Origin: Chloroflexota bacterium
GTDB lineage: Bacteria > Chloroflexota > Dehalococcoidia > SM23-28-2 > RBG-16-64-32
NCBI GenBank assembly: GCA_005880075.1
Contig: VBJT01000152.1
Coordinates: 1-26,569 of the forward strand
Length of the DNA stretch: 26,569 nt
Direction of reading: 5' to 3'
This document shows, one piece after another, positions 15,203 to 23,068 of the stretch. Numbering within the stretch: position 1 is the first letter of the stretch; each line of letters opens with the position of its first letter. A program made the translations under genes and the position numbers. The notes beneath the pieces were generated by a model. The model worked only from the letters and a program-made list of their open reading frames with translations. It had not been told where the DNA came from and ran no database searches.

Positions 15203-15856
15203 ATGGGCGGTCTAACTGCACGGGTGGGCGGCATCTGCGCCGCCCTTTTCGCGGTCCTGTTCATTATCGGCATGGTGCTGCTGACCGATAGTCCGGACAG
15301 CGACGCGCCGGACGCCGACTACACCAAGTATGTCAACGACAGCGGCAATCTCGTCCGAAACATCATCGGAGCTTACGTCGTGATCGCCGCCTTGCTGATA
15401 TTTCTTATCTTTCTCGCCGCGATCTATCGCCGGCTACGCAGCGCCGAGGGCGAAGACGGCGTCTGGTCGCTCATTGTCCTGGTGTCCGGCATCATCTTCG
15501 TCGCAATGGCGATGGGTGGCGCTATCCTTCTCGCGAGCATCGCCGGCGCGATCAAGTTCGGTTCGACGCCGGCGCCGTCGGCCGAACTGGCGAGGTTCCT
15601 CCCACAGGCTGGGTTCGGGTTCCTGCTCCTCTGCGGCGGACTCTCGGCGGCTCTTATGTCGGCGGTCATCAGCTTCCTGATCTTGCGGACACGTACGCTT
15701 CCTGTTTGGCTTGGATACACCGGCTTCATCGCCGCTGTCGCCATGGCGTTTGCCGTGATCTTCATACCGGCGGTGCTCTTTGTGCTCTGGATGCTGGCTC
15801 TGGGTGTCGTGATGATTATCACCAGCGAGCCAGAACGAGCGAGCGCTACGGCGTAG
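15203..15856 (+). CDS. Multi-pass membrane protein, unknown function (DUF4386-like layout)
   Basis: 217 residues with about six hydrophobic helices: roughly 10-27, 55-73, 90-112, 130-155, 166-188 and 190-206. Between helices 1 and 2 is an acidic loop (TDSPDSDAPDADYTKYVND). The pattern resembles small DUF4386-type integral membrane proteins, but I see no catalytic motif. The start is secure: AAGGAGG sits 8 bases upstream of the ATG. It is divergent from the membrane-tethered LuxR-type gene, 146 bases away, so that regulator may control it (inference). Confidence 0.75.
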   Translation: MGGLTARVGGICAALFAVLFIIGMVLLTDSPDSDAPDADYTKYVNDSGNLVRNIIGAYVVIAALLIFLIFLAAIYRRLRSAEGEDGVWSLIVLVSGIIFVAMAMGGAILLASIAGAIKFGSTPAPSAELARFLPQAGFGFLLLCGGLSAALMSAVISFLILRTRTLPVWLGYTGFIAAVAMAFAVIFIPAVLFVLWMLALGVVMIITSEPERASATA

Positions 15857-15924
15857 CTCAAGCGAGAACCGGCCGCGCGGCCTAACAGGCAGCTAACAGT
15901 CACCGGAATGCTGCGAGATGCGCC

Positions 15925-16518
15925 CTAAGGCGCCAACGCCGCCGGCGAGGATTCCGCGAGTACGGAGCCCACGCGATCGTTCAGGCTTCCGGCGAGAACT
16001 CCCACCCTGCCCTGAAGGCGCTGCTTCTCGCTTTCGCTCGGCCCGATCGCTGATATCGCGGTCACGCCGGTGAGCCTGCCGCGTCTGAACAGGACCGCTG
16101 TGTACCAGACCGTTACGGTCGAGCCATCACTACTTTTGATGTCTATGTCCTGGTTGCCGCCCACGGCCTCGTCCGCCACCGTCACATCAAACGGCGACGA
16201 GGACTTGATGGTCAGATCGCCGATCGTTTTCCCTAGATACTCCTTCAGCTCATCCCGAGAGTCGGAGACGTACTTTCCCGCTCCCTCCTTCGTCCCAAAG
16301 ACATAGACGCCGCTGCCCGCAAAGAAAGTCCCGGTGCTGGCCTGCCGCTGGTACAGGTTTCGGTATCCACCTGCAAACCCGGCCGATTCCAGGTCGGCGC
16401 GCTCGCCAGTTGGGTCGAAATCTTGCTCTGAAGCCGTCTGCAGGTCTTGCACGCCGTTTTTCTGGTCGGCCGCAAAGCCGGCGAAGTCAGGGCCAAGGTC
16501 AGGGAGCGTGAGGACCAT
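15925..16518 (-). CDS. Lipoprotein-like extracytoplasmic protein lacking its signal peptide
   Basis: 197 residues from the ATG at 16518. The sequence is soluble alpha/beta (MVLTLPDLGPDFAGFAADQKNG, YRNLYQR, GVYVFGTKEGAGKYVSDSRDEL, VWYTAVLFRRGRLTGVTAISA), resembling uncharacterised secreted proteins of Chloroflexota and Actinobacteria. The frame stays open upstream to a TAG near 16636. The added residues contain Cys followed by an acidic, Gly-rich linker (CDGDDRGSKGGATDD), which looks like the start of a mature lipoprotein. No start codon and no hydrophobic signal precede it. I infer a decayed or error-truncated 5' end, or a gene now made without export. Function unknown. Confidence 0.6.
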   Translation of the reverse strand: MVLTLPDLGPDFAGFAADQKNGVQDLQTASEQDFDPTGERADLESAGFAGGYRNLYQRQASTGTFFAGSGVYVFGTKEGAGKYVSDSRDELKEYLGKTIGDLTIKSSSPFDVTVADEAVGGNQDIDIKSSDGSTVTVWYTAVLFRRGRLTGVTAISAIGPSESEKQRLQGRVGVLAGSLNDRVGSVLAESSPAALAP

Positions 16519-16725
16519 TCGGGAGAGTTGGTCGTTTGTGATTTGGCCGGTGGTGTCGTCGGTCGCTCCCCCTTTACTGCCGCGGTCATCACCGTCACAT
16601 TCCCCTCTCTGGTTAATCGACTGGGCCTGCTACCTTCGGCCATTAGGTGAGCGGCAGTGCCGGTATGTCGACGTCGCAGTGCGGCAAACGCGGTGTTTAC
16701 TCTTATGTCGCTCAGGCAGCAATCC

Positions 16726-17004
16726 TCAGCCTTCAGATGGCTGCGCCCGCTCCTCTTCCGAGACGCGCACCCGCTCCGCCGCTTCCGACATCAGACGCTG
16801 GCCCTGCTCGCCGCTGAACCGCTGGTCACACGATTCGCAGGTATAGTAGGAGACTGCATCAGTTTTGCCCATGTCCCCCAGCTGGTCCCAGTGCGGGACA
16901 AGCGACCCGTGCGGGCACGCGATATCTGCGATTGCTTCATCTTCTTTGGCCCGCACCGTCTGCCTGTCGCCCTTCCGTCCGAACAGTTTATCTAGAAAGC
17001 CCAT
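16726..17004 (-). CDS. Small zinc-ribbon-like protein
   Basis: 92 residues from the ATG at 17004 (MGFLDKLFGRKGDRQ), preceded by AAGGGAG; a longer in-frame start at 17094 adds only low-complexity Arg-rich residues. The N-terminal amphipathic MGFLDKLFGRK is common in small membrane-associated or adapter proteins. CPHG (about 33-36) and YTCESC (about 58-63) could bind one metal ion in a zinc ribbon. The C-terminal 25 residues are charged helix (SEAAERVRVSEEERAQ). Function unknown. Confidence 0.65.
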   Translation of the reverse strand: MGFLDKLFGRKGDRQTVRAKEDEAIADIACPHGSLVPHWDQLGDMGKTDAVSYYTCESCDQRFSGEQGQRLMSEAAERVRVSEEERAQPSEG

Positions 17005-17241
17005 CTTGAGCGTCTCCCTTCTCGCCTCAGTGGGCAGTCGCCTTCGGAAGTGGTCTCCCTCCGCTTCCCGCCGCCTCGCCGATGGCGCGCCCACACTCTA
17101 TGCCCGCGTCGCCGGTTTGTCTAGTTTGCTTCAGCTGTTCAGCGCATCATTTTTTCTGAGCGCGATCAAATACGCACCTCCGAAAGCCAAGGCGCAACCA
17201 GGCCAAAGGGGACGGGGCGCCCTTTAGCGGGAGGGCAGAGC

Positions 17242-17931
17242 CTAGCTCACAAGCTCGCCGCGCAGGACGATGCGGTTCGTGTAGTCGCCGCCGAATACTG
17301 GATCCCCGGTGCGGTAGAACGAGCCGCCGCAAGTGATGATCGTCACAACATCGTTGCTTGTCGGATACATCATCTGCAAGGCCGTGGGGTCGTTCGGGTC
17401 CATCAACGCGTTTGACGTCACCCTGTACGCGACTTCGCGCCCATCGTTGTCGCGGAACTTGATGATATCGCCTGCCTGCACCGAGGTCAGATTGTAAAAG
17501 ACCGCGTGTCCGTTCCACGTCACATGGCCGGCAAATACGGCGTTGCCGCCGCTCCCCGGCTTCTGAGAGAAGTCATACCAGGCGACGATCTGCGCTGCAT
17601 CGGGGCCGGTCGGCACGATCGGAATCCTGTTTTCGTCCAGCCCGTACCTGACGACCGGGGCGTCTACGCCTATCTTATCGATAATCATGCGATACGATTC
17701 TCCCAGTCGCTCGACCGCCGGCGGCGGAGTTGGCGCGACGGTCGCGGAAGGCGTTGCCTGAACGACGGGCGCCTCCTCGTCCGACCCGCCCTTTAACAGG
17801 AAGAAGCCAAGGGCAGCAATCGCCACCAGCCCCAAACACCCCATGCCAATCAGCGGCTTCGCCCCGACCGCGCCCCTCATCGACGTATGTAATCTTCGCC
17901 AGCGCCGAAGCGCCACTCGTTTTATCATCAT
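17242..17931 (-). CDS. Class E/F-type sortase
   Basis: 229 residues from the ATG at 17931, preceded by GAGGTGA; a GTG six bases upstream is also in frame. It has a basic N-terminus, one membrane anchor (about 27-46), a Pro/Thr-rich linker and the sortase beta-barrel. The catalytic residues are His in VFAGHVTW (about 136), Cys in TIITCGG (about 201) and Arg in NRIVLRGE (about 220). The NAVFAGHV...TITCGG pattern is that of the short class E/F sortases. These cleave C-terminal sorting motifs and attach proteins to the envelope. No LPxTG or LAxTG motif was found in the neighbouring surface protein (19022-20506), so the substrate is probably elsewhere or uses a variant motif. Confidence 0.9.
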   Translation of the reverse strand: MMIKRVALRRWRRLHTSMRGAVGAKPLIGMGCLGLVAIAALGFFLLKGGSDEEAPVVQATPSATVAPTPPPAVERLGESYRMIIDKIGVDAPVVRYGLDENRIPIVPTGPDAAQIVAWYDFSQKPGSGGNAVFAGHVTWNGHAVFYNLTSVQAGDIIKFRDNDGREVAYRVTSNALMDPNDPTALQMMYPTSNDVVTIITCGGSFYRTGDPVFGGDYTNRIVLRGELVS

Positions 17932-18121
17932 CTTCACCTCGTTCCAGAATTGGAACGTCCTCCCCGTGTCTTAGGTTACGACCGACCATGTAGCGAGGAA
18001 TCGCAGCGCGGGCTCGCGATTGCCTAACAATTCGCTCACGAGACCGAAAGCAGGCGCTGATCCGCCCAAGTTTCTCGGCGCGGCGAAAAAGCAAGCGTCG
18101 ACCGACGTCTGTAGTCCCTTG

Positions 18122-18994
18122 CTACGGCGCAACCGCAAGAACGACGACGCCCGCGACGATGGCGAGCGACGCCCAGACCCGCCACAGACCGAACCCCTCT
18201 CCCAGAAGCACCACCCCCAGCGTAGCGCCAAAGACGATTCCGATTTCTCGTGAAGGCGCAATATAGCCCACGCGGCTCGTCTGGAGCGCGAGCAGGACCA
18301 GCAGGTACGCCAGCTGGATGAGTATGCCGGCCGCGACGATGCTCCAGCCGCGCGAGCGCCATTCCCAGCGGACCCCGCCCGGGCTGATCCTCGCCGCGGC
18401 CGTCGTCGTGATGAGCGCGTGACCGGTCATCGCGAACTGGTTGAGGACTACCGGCGATACCTCATCGAGAGCGTTCTTGTCCCACAGTGAATAGCTCGCG
18501 ATCAGCACTCCGGTTGTCAGGGCGGTTCGCCCAGCCGGTTGGTTGAGCACCCGCAATGGTGCTGCGATGTCCCGTACAGCGTGCGGCTGAATATGCAGCG
18601 CGTAAACCCCTGCCGCGATCATCCCGATCCCTAGAACGGCAACTGCCGAAATGTGCTCGTCCAGCAGCAGGGCGGCGCCGATGGGTATTATCGCCAGACC
18701 AACGCCACGCGATACGGGATACACCGATGAGAGGTCTCCGAGCCGGTATCCGCGCGCCAGCGAGAGCCCGTACACACCGTGAAGAGTTGCCGTCACGCAT
18801 CCAAATGCGATTGCTTTAACGCCGATGCCGTCGATGGCAGCGACGAGAATCGCAGGCCCCACGAGTGTGAGGGCGCCAACAACGCCCGCCGACCCGAGGA
18901 ACGCCAGCTTGTGCTCGCTTCGCTTCAGAAGGAAGTTCCAGCTCGCGTGGCAAAACGCCGACCCAAGCACGAGGACAAGGGCCGCCGCCGTCAT
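18122..18994 (-). CDS. EamA-family (DMT superfamily) transporter
   Basis: 290 residues forming two EamA repeats of about five helices each (roughly 1-135 and 155-290). Visible: CHASWNFLLKRS at the N-terminus, YGLSLARGYRLGDLSSVYPVSRGVG at the end of the first repeat, and the matching APSREIGIVFGATLGVVLLGEG in the second. Family members export or import small metabolites such as amino acids or nucleosides; the substrate cannot be told here. The ATG lies 27 bases after the stop of the upstream surface-protein gene on the same strand, so they may be co-transcribed. No clear ribosome-binding site is visible. Confidence 0.88.
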   Translation of the reverse strand: MTAAALVLVLGSAFCHASWNFLLKRSEHKLAFLGSAGVVGALTLVGPAILVAAIDGIGVKAIAFGCVTATLHGVYGLSLARGYRLGDLSSVYPVSRGVGLAIIPIGAALLLDEHISAVAVLGIGMIAAGVYALHIQPHAVRDIAAPLRVLNQPAGRTALTTGVLIASYSLWDKNALDEVSPVVLNQFAMTGHALITTTAAARISPGGVRWEWRSRGWSIVAAGILIQLAYLLVLLALQTSRVGYIAPSREIGIVFGATLGVVLLGEGFGLWRVWASLAIVAGVVVLAVAP

Positions 18995-19021
18995 GGCGTG
19001 CGGGGGAGGTTCAATCTGATG

Positions 19022-20506
19022 CTATAGATCGTCGGCCCGGGCCTTGCGGGCGTGATGGCGTTGCCAAAGCCCATGCCCGGCGATGACGGCGATCGTCGCG
19101 AATGCGATGCCTATCGTCAGAAGAATCCCCCAATCGTGGCGGCCTTGCCCGCCGGAGGCTGTCGGCTCGTCCGCGCCGGGGCGCGACGGCTTGACGTTGG
19201 CGAGGGTGGCCCCGGTGGCTGCTCCGGGCACGAGGCCATCCGGGGCGCGGAGTTCAGCGAGTGAAGCCTCTTCAGCCACTGAGGCCGGCGCGCGGCCCGA
19301 AACGCGCACGGTCTCTCCCGGCGCCGGCTGCGTCGATCCTAACTGTGCGTCGTCAAAGTAAGCGGCTGCGGGGTCCCCAGACGCCGGCCGGAGCATTAGC
19401 CGAAGTTTGACTGTATTGGCTTCGGCAGGTGCTTGAATAGGTCCGCTGGTAAGTCTGTGGAACGCCCCTGCTGCTTGCTTGACCGAGTCTAGAGAGTCAA
19501 TCGAGGCGATTGCCTGCCCACTGCCGTCCCCGTTTGCATACCAGGACAGTCGCAAGAACGCAGATTCTGATCCCGCGCCCGCTAAAGCTTCCACCGATGC
19601 TTCGTAGTAGCCTCCGGGCTGGATGGAGACCGTCTCGAAGGCCCACTTCGTCGCTGTCGTATCTGAAGTCAAGACCAGACCCCGTGCGCCTTCCGTTCGG
19701 TGGTCGGTCACGGTGCCTATCTCGCCGCCTTGCTTATGCCAGGCGTATGGCGTCCCGTCGCTCCGCAGTTCTAACCCGCCGTTAATCAACTGCGGGAATG
19801 AATCAGGCTCCGTGTTGCCCATGGCCGGGGTTGTCGCCTTTGGCGTTGAGCCGGGACGAGGTGTCCGCGTGGTTGTGGGAAGCGGCCCGGGTGTCTTGCC
19901 GGGTGGCTGGGGGGTGGCCGTGGGGCTGACCTGCGGCGGCGGCGTAGGCTGGGGTGGCGGTGTCGAAGGTGGTGGCGGGACGTATGAGGGGCCCGAAAAT
20001 GCAAAATCGTCTAGATGGATGGTAAAGGGTGAATCTGCCTGTATCAGGAGACTAGCACGTGCCTGTTGGGCAGCAGCGGGCGAAACCATCGCTCCGGTCG
20101 CGAGTGGATGGAAGGCGCCATCCGGCTGCGCCAGCCAAGGAGAGTCAGCGCTCAAAACGAGAGAGCCGCTTGAATCGAACCATGACACGCGAAGGAATAC
20201 GCGGCTGACGCCGGACGCGGGGGCGGCAACCCAACCACTCAATTCGTAGTTCGAGGCCGCCTGCACGTTGATAACCTGGTAGGCGAACTGTGTGGTCGGC
20301 TGACCGCTCCCGGTAAATCGGGCGGCCTGTGATCCTCCGTGCAATGGCGCAGTCACGGAGTCGATCTGGCCGGCGTTTGTTGACCATCCTGCCGTGCCTT
20401 CCTCGAAGCCCCCGTTGATCAGCAATTCCGATGCTCCCGCGTAATGCTGAGGAGCCAGCATAAGGGCGGCAAGCAACGCGCAAATGACTGCCGAGAGGCG
20501 TATCAC
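19022..20506 (-). CDS. Surface protein with two lectin-like domains, Pro/Thr-rich linker and C-terminal anchor
   Basis: 494 residues. A signal peptide (1-26, ending AGASE) is followed by two related jelly-roll-like domains, about 28-170 (LLINGGFEEGTAGWS...IHLDDFAFSG) and about 237-393 (LINGGLELRSDGTPYAWH...AYFDDAQLG). The NGGFE...W and YFDD features are typical of carbohydrate-binding modules of the CBM4/9 type. Between them is a Pro/Thr linker (about 173-230), likely extended and possibly glycosylated. Near the C-terminus a membrane helix (about 462-481) is followed by a basic tail, WQRHHARKARADDL. That end resembles a sorting signal but no LPxTG-like motif precedes it. The start is GTG without a clear ribosome-binding site. 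It may bind surface or matrix sugars. Confidence 0.75.
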   Translation of the reverse strand: MIRLSAVICALLAALMLAPQHYAGASELLINGGFEEGTAGWSTNAGQIDSVTAPLHGGSQAARFTGSGQPTTQFAYQVINVQAASNYELSGWVAAPASGVSRVFLRVSWFDSSGSLVLSADSPWLAQPDGAFHPLATGAMVSPAAAQQARASLLIQADSPFTIHLDDFAFSGPSYVPPPPSTPPPQPTPPPQVSPTATPQPPGKTPGPLPTTTRTPRPGSTPKATTPAMGNTEPDSFPQLINGGLELRSDGTPYAWHKQGGEIGTVTDHRTEGARGLVLTSDTTATKWAFETVSIQPGGYYEASVEALAGAGSESAFLRLSWYANGDGSGQAIASIDSLDSVKQAAGAFHRLTSGPIQAPAEANTVKLRLMLRPASGDPAAAYFDDAQLGSTQPAPGETVRVSGRAPASVAEEASLAELRAPDGLVPGAATGATLANVKPSRPGADEPTASGGQGRHDWGILLTIGIAFATIAVIAGHGLWQRHHARKARADDL

Positions 20507-20625
20507 AAAAAACGGGACGTTAAGGGGCGGCGTGATAGCGCCATTCTACGAAGCGCGGGTTAGTTTTGAGAAGCGGTAATTCGGTGGATTTTCCGGTAAT
20601 TTCGTTCACGGGGCACTCCCTCTCG

Positions 20626-20631
20626 TATAAT
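20626..20631 (+). promoter_or_regulatory. cmk: -10 element for a leaderless cmk transcript
   Basis: A perfect TATAAT ends 7 bases before the cmk ATG at 20639. With normal spacing transcription would start at or next to the ATG. No ribosome-binding site is present, which agrees. The -35 region is weak. Confidence 0.55.
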
Positions 20632-20638
20632 CGATTTG

Positions 20639-21376
20639 ATGGGAGATAGCGCTGCCGGACTTGAGGCCCGGGCATCTTTGCCGAAAGTAGGAAGGCCGGC
20701 CCACCGAGTGATCGCGGTGGATGGCTCTGCGGCATCGGGAAAGAGCACGATTGGCCGAAGGCTCGCAGAGAAGCTAGGCTACCCGTTTTTGGACACGGGC
20801 TTGATGTATCGCGCCGTAACCCTGGCCTCACGCGAGCGTGGCGTAGACACAAATGACGACACAGCGTTAACGAGATTGGCCGAATTCATTCGGATGGAAG
20901 TCGGGCCGGCGGCGCCACATTCCGGCGAGACCTGTTCCATCAGCATCGACGGGAAAGATGTTACATCGCAACTACGGCGGCCGGACGTCGAAGACGCGGT
21001 TTCCCTGGTATCTCGCGTCCCGGGTGTGCGAGAAGCTCTCGTTCGGCAACAGCGAGAAATCGCAGGTCGCCAGGCAATGGTCATGGCCGGGCGTGATATT
21101 GGAACTGTCGTTTTACCCGATGCTGATTTGAAGGTGTATCTGGACGCGTCAATCGGCGAGCGCGCGCGGCGGCGCCATGCCGAGTTTTCCAATCGGGGAC
21201 GCACTGTCACCGAGCTGATCGTTCTGGAGGACCTGCGGCGACGCGACCAGATCGATAGCGAGCGCCCAATCTCGCCGCTACGGGCCGCCGACGACGCCAT
21301 CGTCATCGAGACCGACGGGCTTTCCCAGGACGAAGTTCTCACACGTGTGATCCAACTTGCGGACGGCGTGCGGTGA
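20639..21376 (+). CDS. cmk: Cytidylate kinase
   Basis: 245 residues from the ATG at 20639; a TTG directly before it is also in frame. It phosphorylates CMP and dCMP. The P-loop GSAASGKST (about 29-37), FLDTGLMYRAVTLA (substrate-binding), the CMP-binding insertion, and AGRDIGTVVLPDADLKVYLDAS are typical. The C-terminal part RRRHAEFSNRGR...RDQIDSERPISPLRAADDAIVIETDGLS includes the lid and the usual SP/DD motif. It starts a run of housekeeping genes: plsC begins inside its stop (GTGA overlap). The promoter appears leaderless. Confidence 0.95.
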   Translation: MGDSAAGLEARASLPKVGRPAHRVIAVDGSAASGKSTIGRRLAEKLGYPFLDTGLMYRAVTLASRERGVDTNDDTALTRLAEFIRMEVGPAAPHSGETCSISIDGKDVTSQLRRPDVEDAVSLVSRVPGVREALVRQQREIAGRQAMVMAGRDIGTVVLPDADLKVYLDASIGERARRRHAEFSNRGRTVTELIVLEDLRRRDQIDSERPISPLRAADDAIVIETDGLSQDEVLTRVIQLADGVR

Positions 21377-22053
21377 AGGAACGTCTTCAGGAAGCGTTTT
21401 ATTGGCTGAACATCTGGACCTGGATCAGGCCAGCCCTCTGGGTGGTGACGAGGCAAGATATCATGGGCAAGGAGAACGTCCCGCGAAACGGCGCCCTGAT
21501 CTTCACGTGCAACCACTTCAGCATCGGCGACCCGCCTCTTCTCCTTGGCATATTCCCTCGACGCATTGTCTGGATGGCCAAGCAAGAGCTGTTCGATGCA
21601 CCCGTGTTCGGGAAGCTCTACAACATGGGCGGCTTCATCCCGGTGCGCCGTTTCGAGGGGGACCTGCGCGCGATTCGTCGCTCGCAGAATGCGCTTCGCC
21701 GGGGTCGTGTACTGGGCATGTTTCCTGAGGGAACGCGCAGCGGCGGACATCTTGGCCGCGCCGAGCCGGGCACGGCGCTGATTGCACTCCGTACAGGCGC
21801 GCCTGTGCTCCCGGCCGCGATCTGGGGCACGGAGCACGTCGAGCTACCCAGAGATCTATTTCGACGGACCAGGGTTCGGGTTAGGTTCGGCGAACCATAC
21901 CGCCTGCCGAATCCCGGCCGAATCACCCGAGAAAGCATTGCCCGAGGGAGTGACGAAATCATGCGCCGGATCGCTGAATTACTCCCAGCCGAATATCGCG
22001 GGGAATACGGCGCAACTGGTACGCCCTCGGCGACCGCCGAGGCAAGGACCTAA
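21373..22053 (+). CDS. plsC: 1-acyl-sn-glycerol-3-phosphate acyltransferase
   Basis: 226 residues, starting at GTG in the GTGA overlap with cmk. It makes phosphatidic acid from lysophosphatidic acid in membrane lipid synthesis. The catalytic HX4D motif is NHFSIGDP. Further blocks are GGFIPVRRFEGD, FPEGTRS and VLPAAIWGTE. One hydrophobic stretch near the N-terminus (WLNIWTWIRPALWVV) suggests membrane association. cmk-plsC-ispH is a recurrent order in several bacterial phyla, supporting co-expression. Confidence 0.93.
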   Translation: MKERLQEAFYWLNIWTWIRPALWVVTRQDIMGKENVPRNGALIFTCNHFSIGDPPLLLGIFPRRIVWMAKQELFDAPVFGKLYNMGGFIPVRRFEGDLRAIRRSQNALRRGRVLGMFPEGTRSGGHLGRAEPGTALIALRTGAPVLPAAIWGTEHVELPRDLFRRTRVRVRFGEPYRLPNPGRITRESIARGSDEIMRRIAELLPAEYRGEYGATGTPSATAEART

Positions 22054-22060
22054 CGCCAAA

Positions 22061-23032
22061 GTGCGAGTGATCCTTGCCCAGCCACGTGGATTCTGCGCCG
22101 GCGTGGAGCGCGCAATTGATATTGTCGACAGATCGATCCGCCTGTTCCGTTCGCCCGTGTATGTACGCCACGAGATAGTACATAACCGATATGTCGTAGA
22201 CGAGTTGCGCGCAAAGGGCGCCATCTTCGTTGACGATGTAGATGAGATACCTGCGGGAGCGCCTGTCGTCTTCTCCGCTCATGGAGTCTCTAAGGGCGTT
22301 AAGGCGGAAGCCAAGAGCCGATCGCTGCGTGCGGTCGATGCGACCTGCCCGCTGGTTACAAAGGTCCACCGCCAGGTACTGCGGCTGCACCGCCTGGGTT
22401 ACGAAATACTGCTAATCGGCCATGCCGGTCATCCTGAGGTCGAGGGAACGGTTGGTCAGTTGTCCGGCGGAATTCAGCTCATTCAGAACAGCGAAGACGC
22501 GGAGCGAGTGGAGGTGAGCAACCTGAGCAAAGTTGCTTATGTTACCCAGACAACGCTCTCGCTGGATGACACAGCAGAGATTATCCGAGTTCTCCGGCGT
22601 CGATTTCCTTCGCTGCAGAGCCCGCTTACAGACGACATATGTTATGCCACACAGAACCGCCAGTTGACGGTCAAACGGTTAGCCGACATCGTCGACGTGG
22701 TAATTGTCATCGGGGCCGCCAACTCGTCCAATTCTAACCGCCTTGTCGAAGTAGCTCAGGCGGTTGGTGCCCCAGCGCATCGTGTGTCGTCTGCCGGGGA
22801 ACTCAGCCCGGATTGGTTCACAAACGTGCATGTTGTCGGCATAACGGCGGGCGCCTCGGTTCCTGAAGTACTCGTAACGGAGGTCGTGGACCATCTGCGG
22901 GACAAGTTCGGGGCGGACGTCGAAGAGGACGCTGAGGGCATCCCCGAGGAAGTCTACTTCCCCCTGCCGCAAGAGCTACGGGCCGTCGAAGCGGGCCGGA
23001 CGCAACCCCAAGTGACTCACAAGCGTTCCTAA
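22061..23032 (+). CDS. ispH: 4-hydroxy-3-methylbut-2-enyl diphosphate reductase
   Basis: 323 residues from the GTG at 22061, seven bases after the plsC stop. It is the last step of the MEP isoprenoid pathway, producing IPP and DMAPP with a [4Fe-4S] cluster. Cluster ligands are Cys12 (GFCAGV), Cys96 (ATCPLVTK) and Cys194 (ICYATQNRQ). His41, His74, His124 and Glu126 (HPEVEGT) are all in place and match the E. coli numbering. The frame is open further upstream into plsC, but the conserved N-terminus RVILAQPRGFCAGVERA fixes the start. A short acidic and Gln-rich tail follows the core. Confidence 0.96.
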   Translation: MRVILAQPRGFCAGVERAIDIVDRSIRLFRSPVYVRHEIVHNRYVVDELRAKGAIFVDDVDEIPAGAPVVFSAHGVSKGVKAEAKSRSLRAVDATCPLVTKVHRQVLRLHRLGYEILLIGHAGHPEVEGTVGQLSGGIQLIQNSEDAERVEVSNLSKVAYVTQTTLSLDDTAEIIRVLRRRFPSLQSPLTDDICYATQNRQLTVKRLADIVDVVIVIGAANSSNSNRLVEVAQAVGAPAHRVSSAGELSPDWFTNVHVVGITAGASVPEVLVTEVVDHLRDKFGADVEEDAEGIPEEVYFPLPQELRAVEAGRTQPQVTHKRS

Positions 23033-23068
23033 ATAGCGACCACGCTAATCAGATCGCGGAGCGTCCCT

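Noticed and set aside
20779..21837. 352-codon minus-strand open frame across cmk and plsC
   Set aside because: Both plus-strand genes are well supported with catalytic motifs; the antisense frame is Arg/Ser-rich shadow sequence.
21782..22060. Upstream extension of the ispH frame into plsC
   Set aside because: IspH homologs begin at the RVILAQPRGFCAGV motif, which the GTG at 22061 supplies directly.
23033..23068. glmS ribozyme
   Set aside because: The gap before glmS is only 36 bases, too short for the ribozyme fold.
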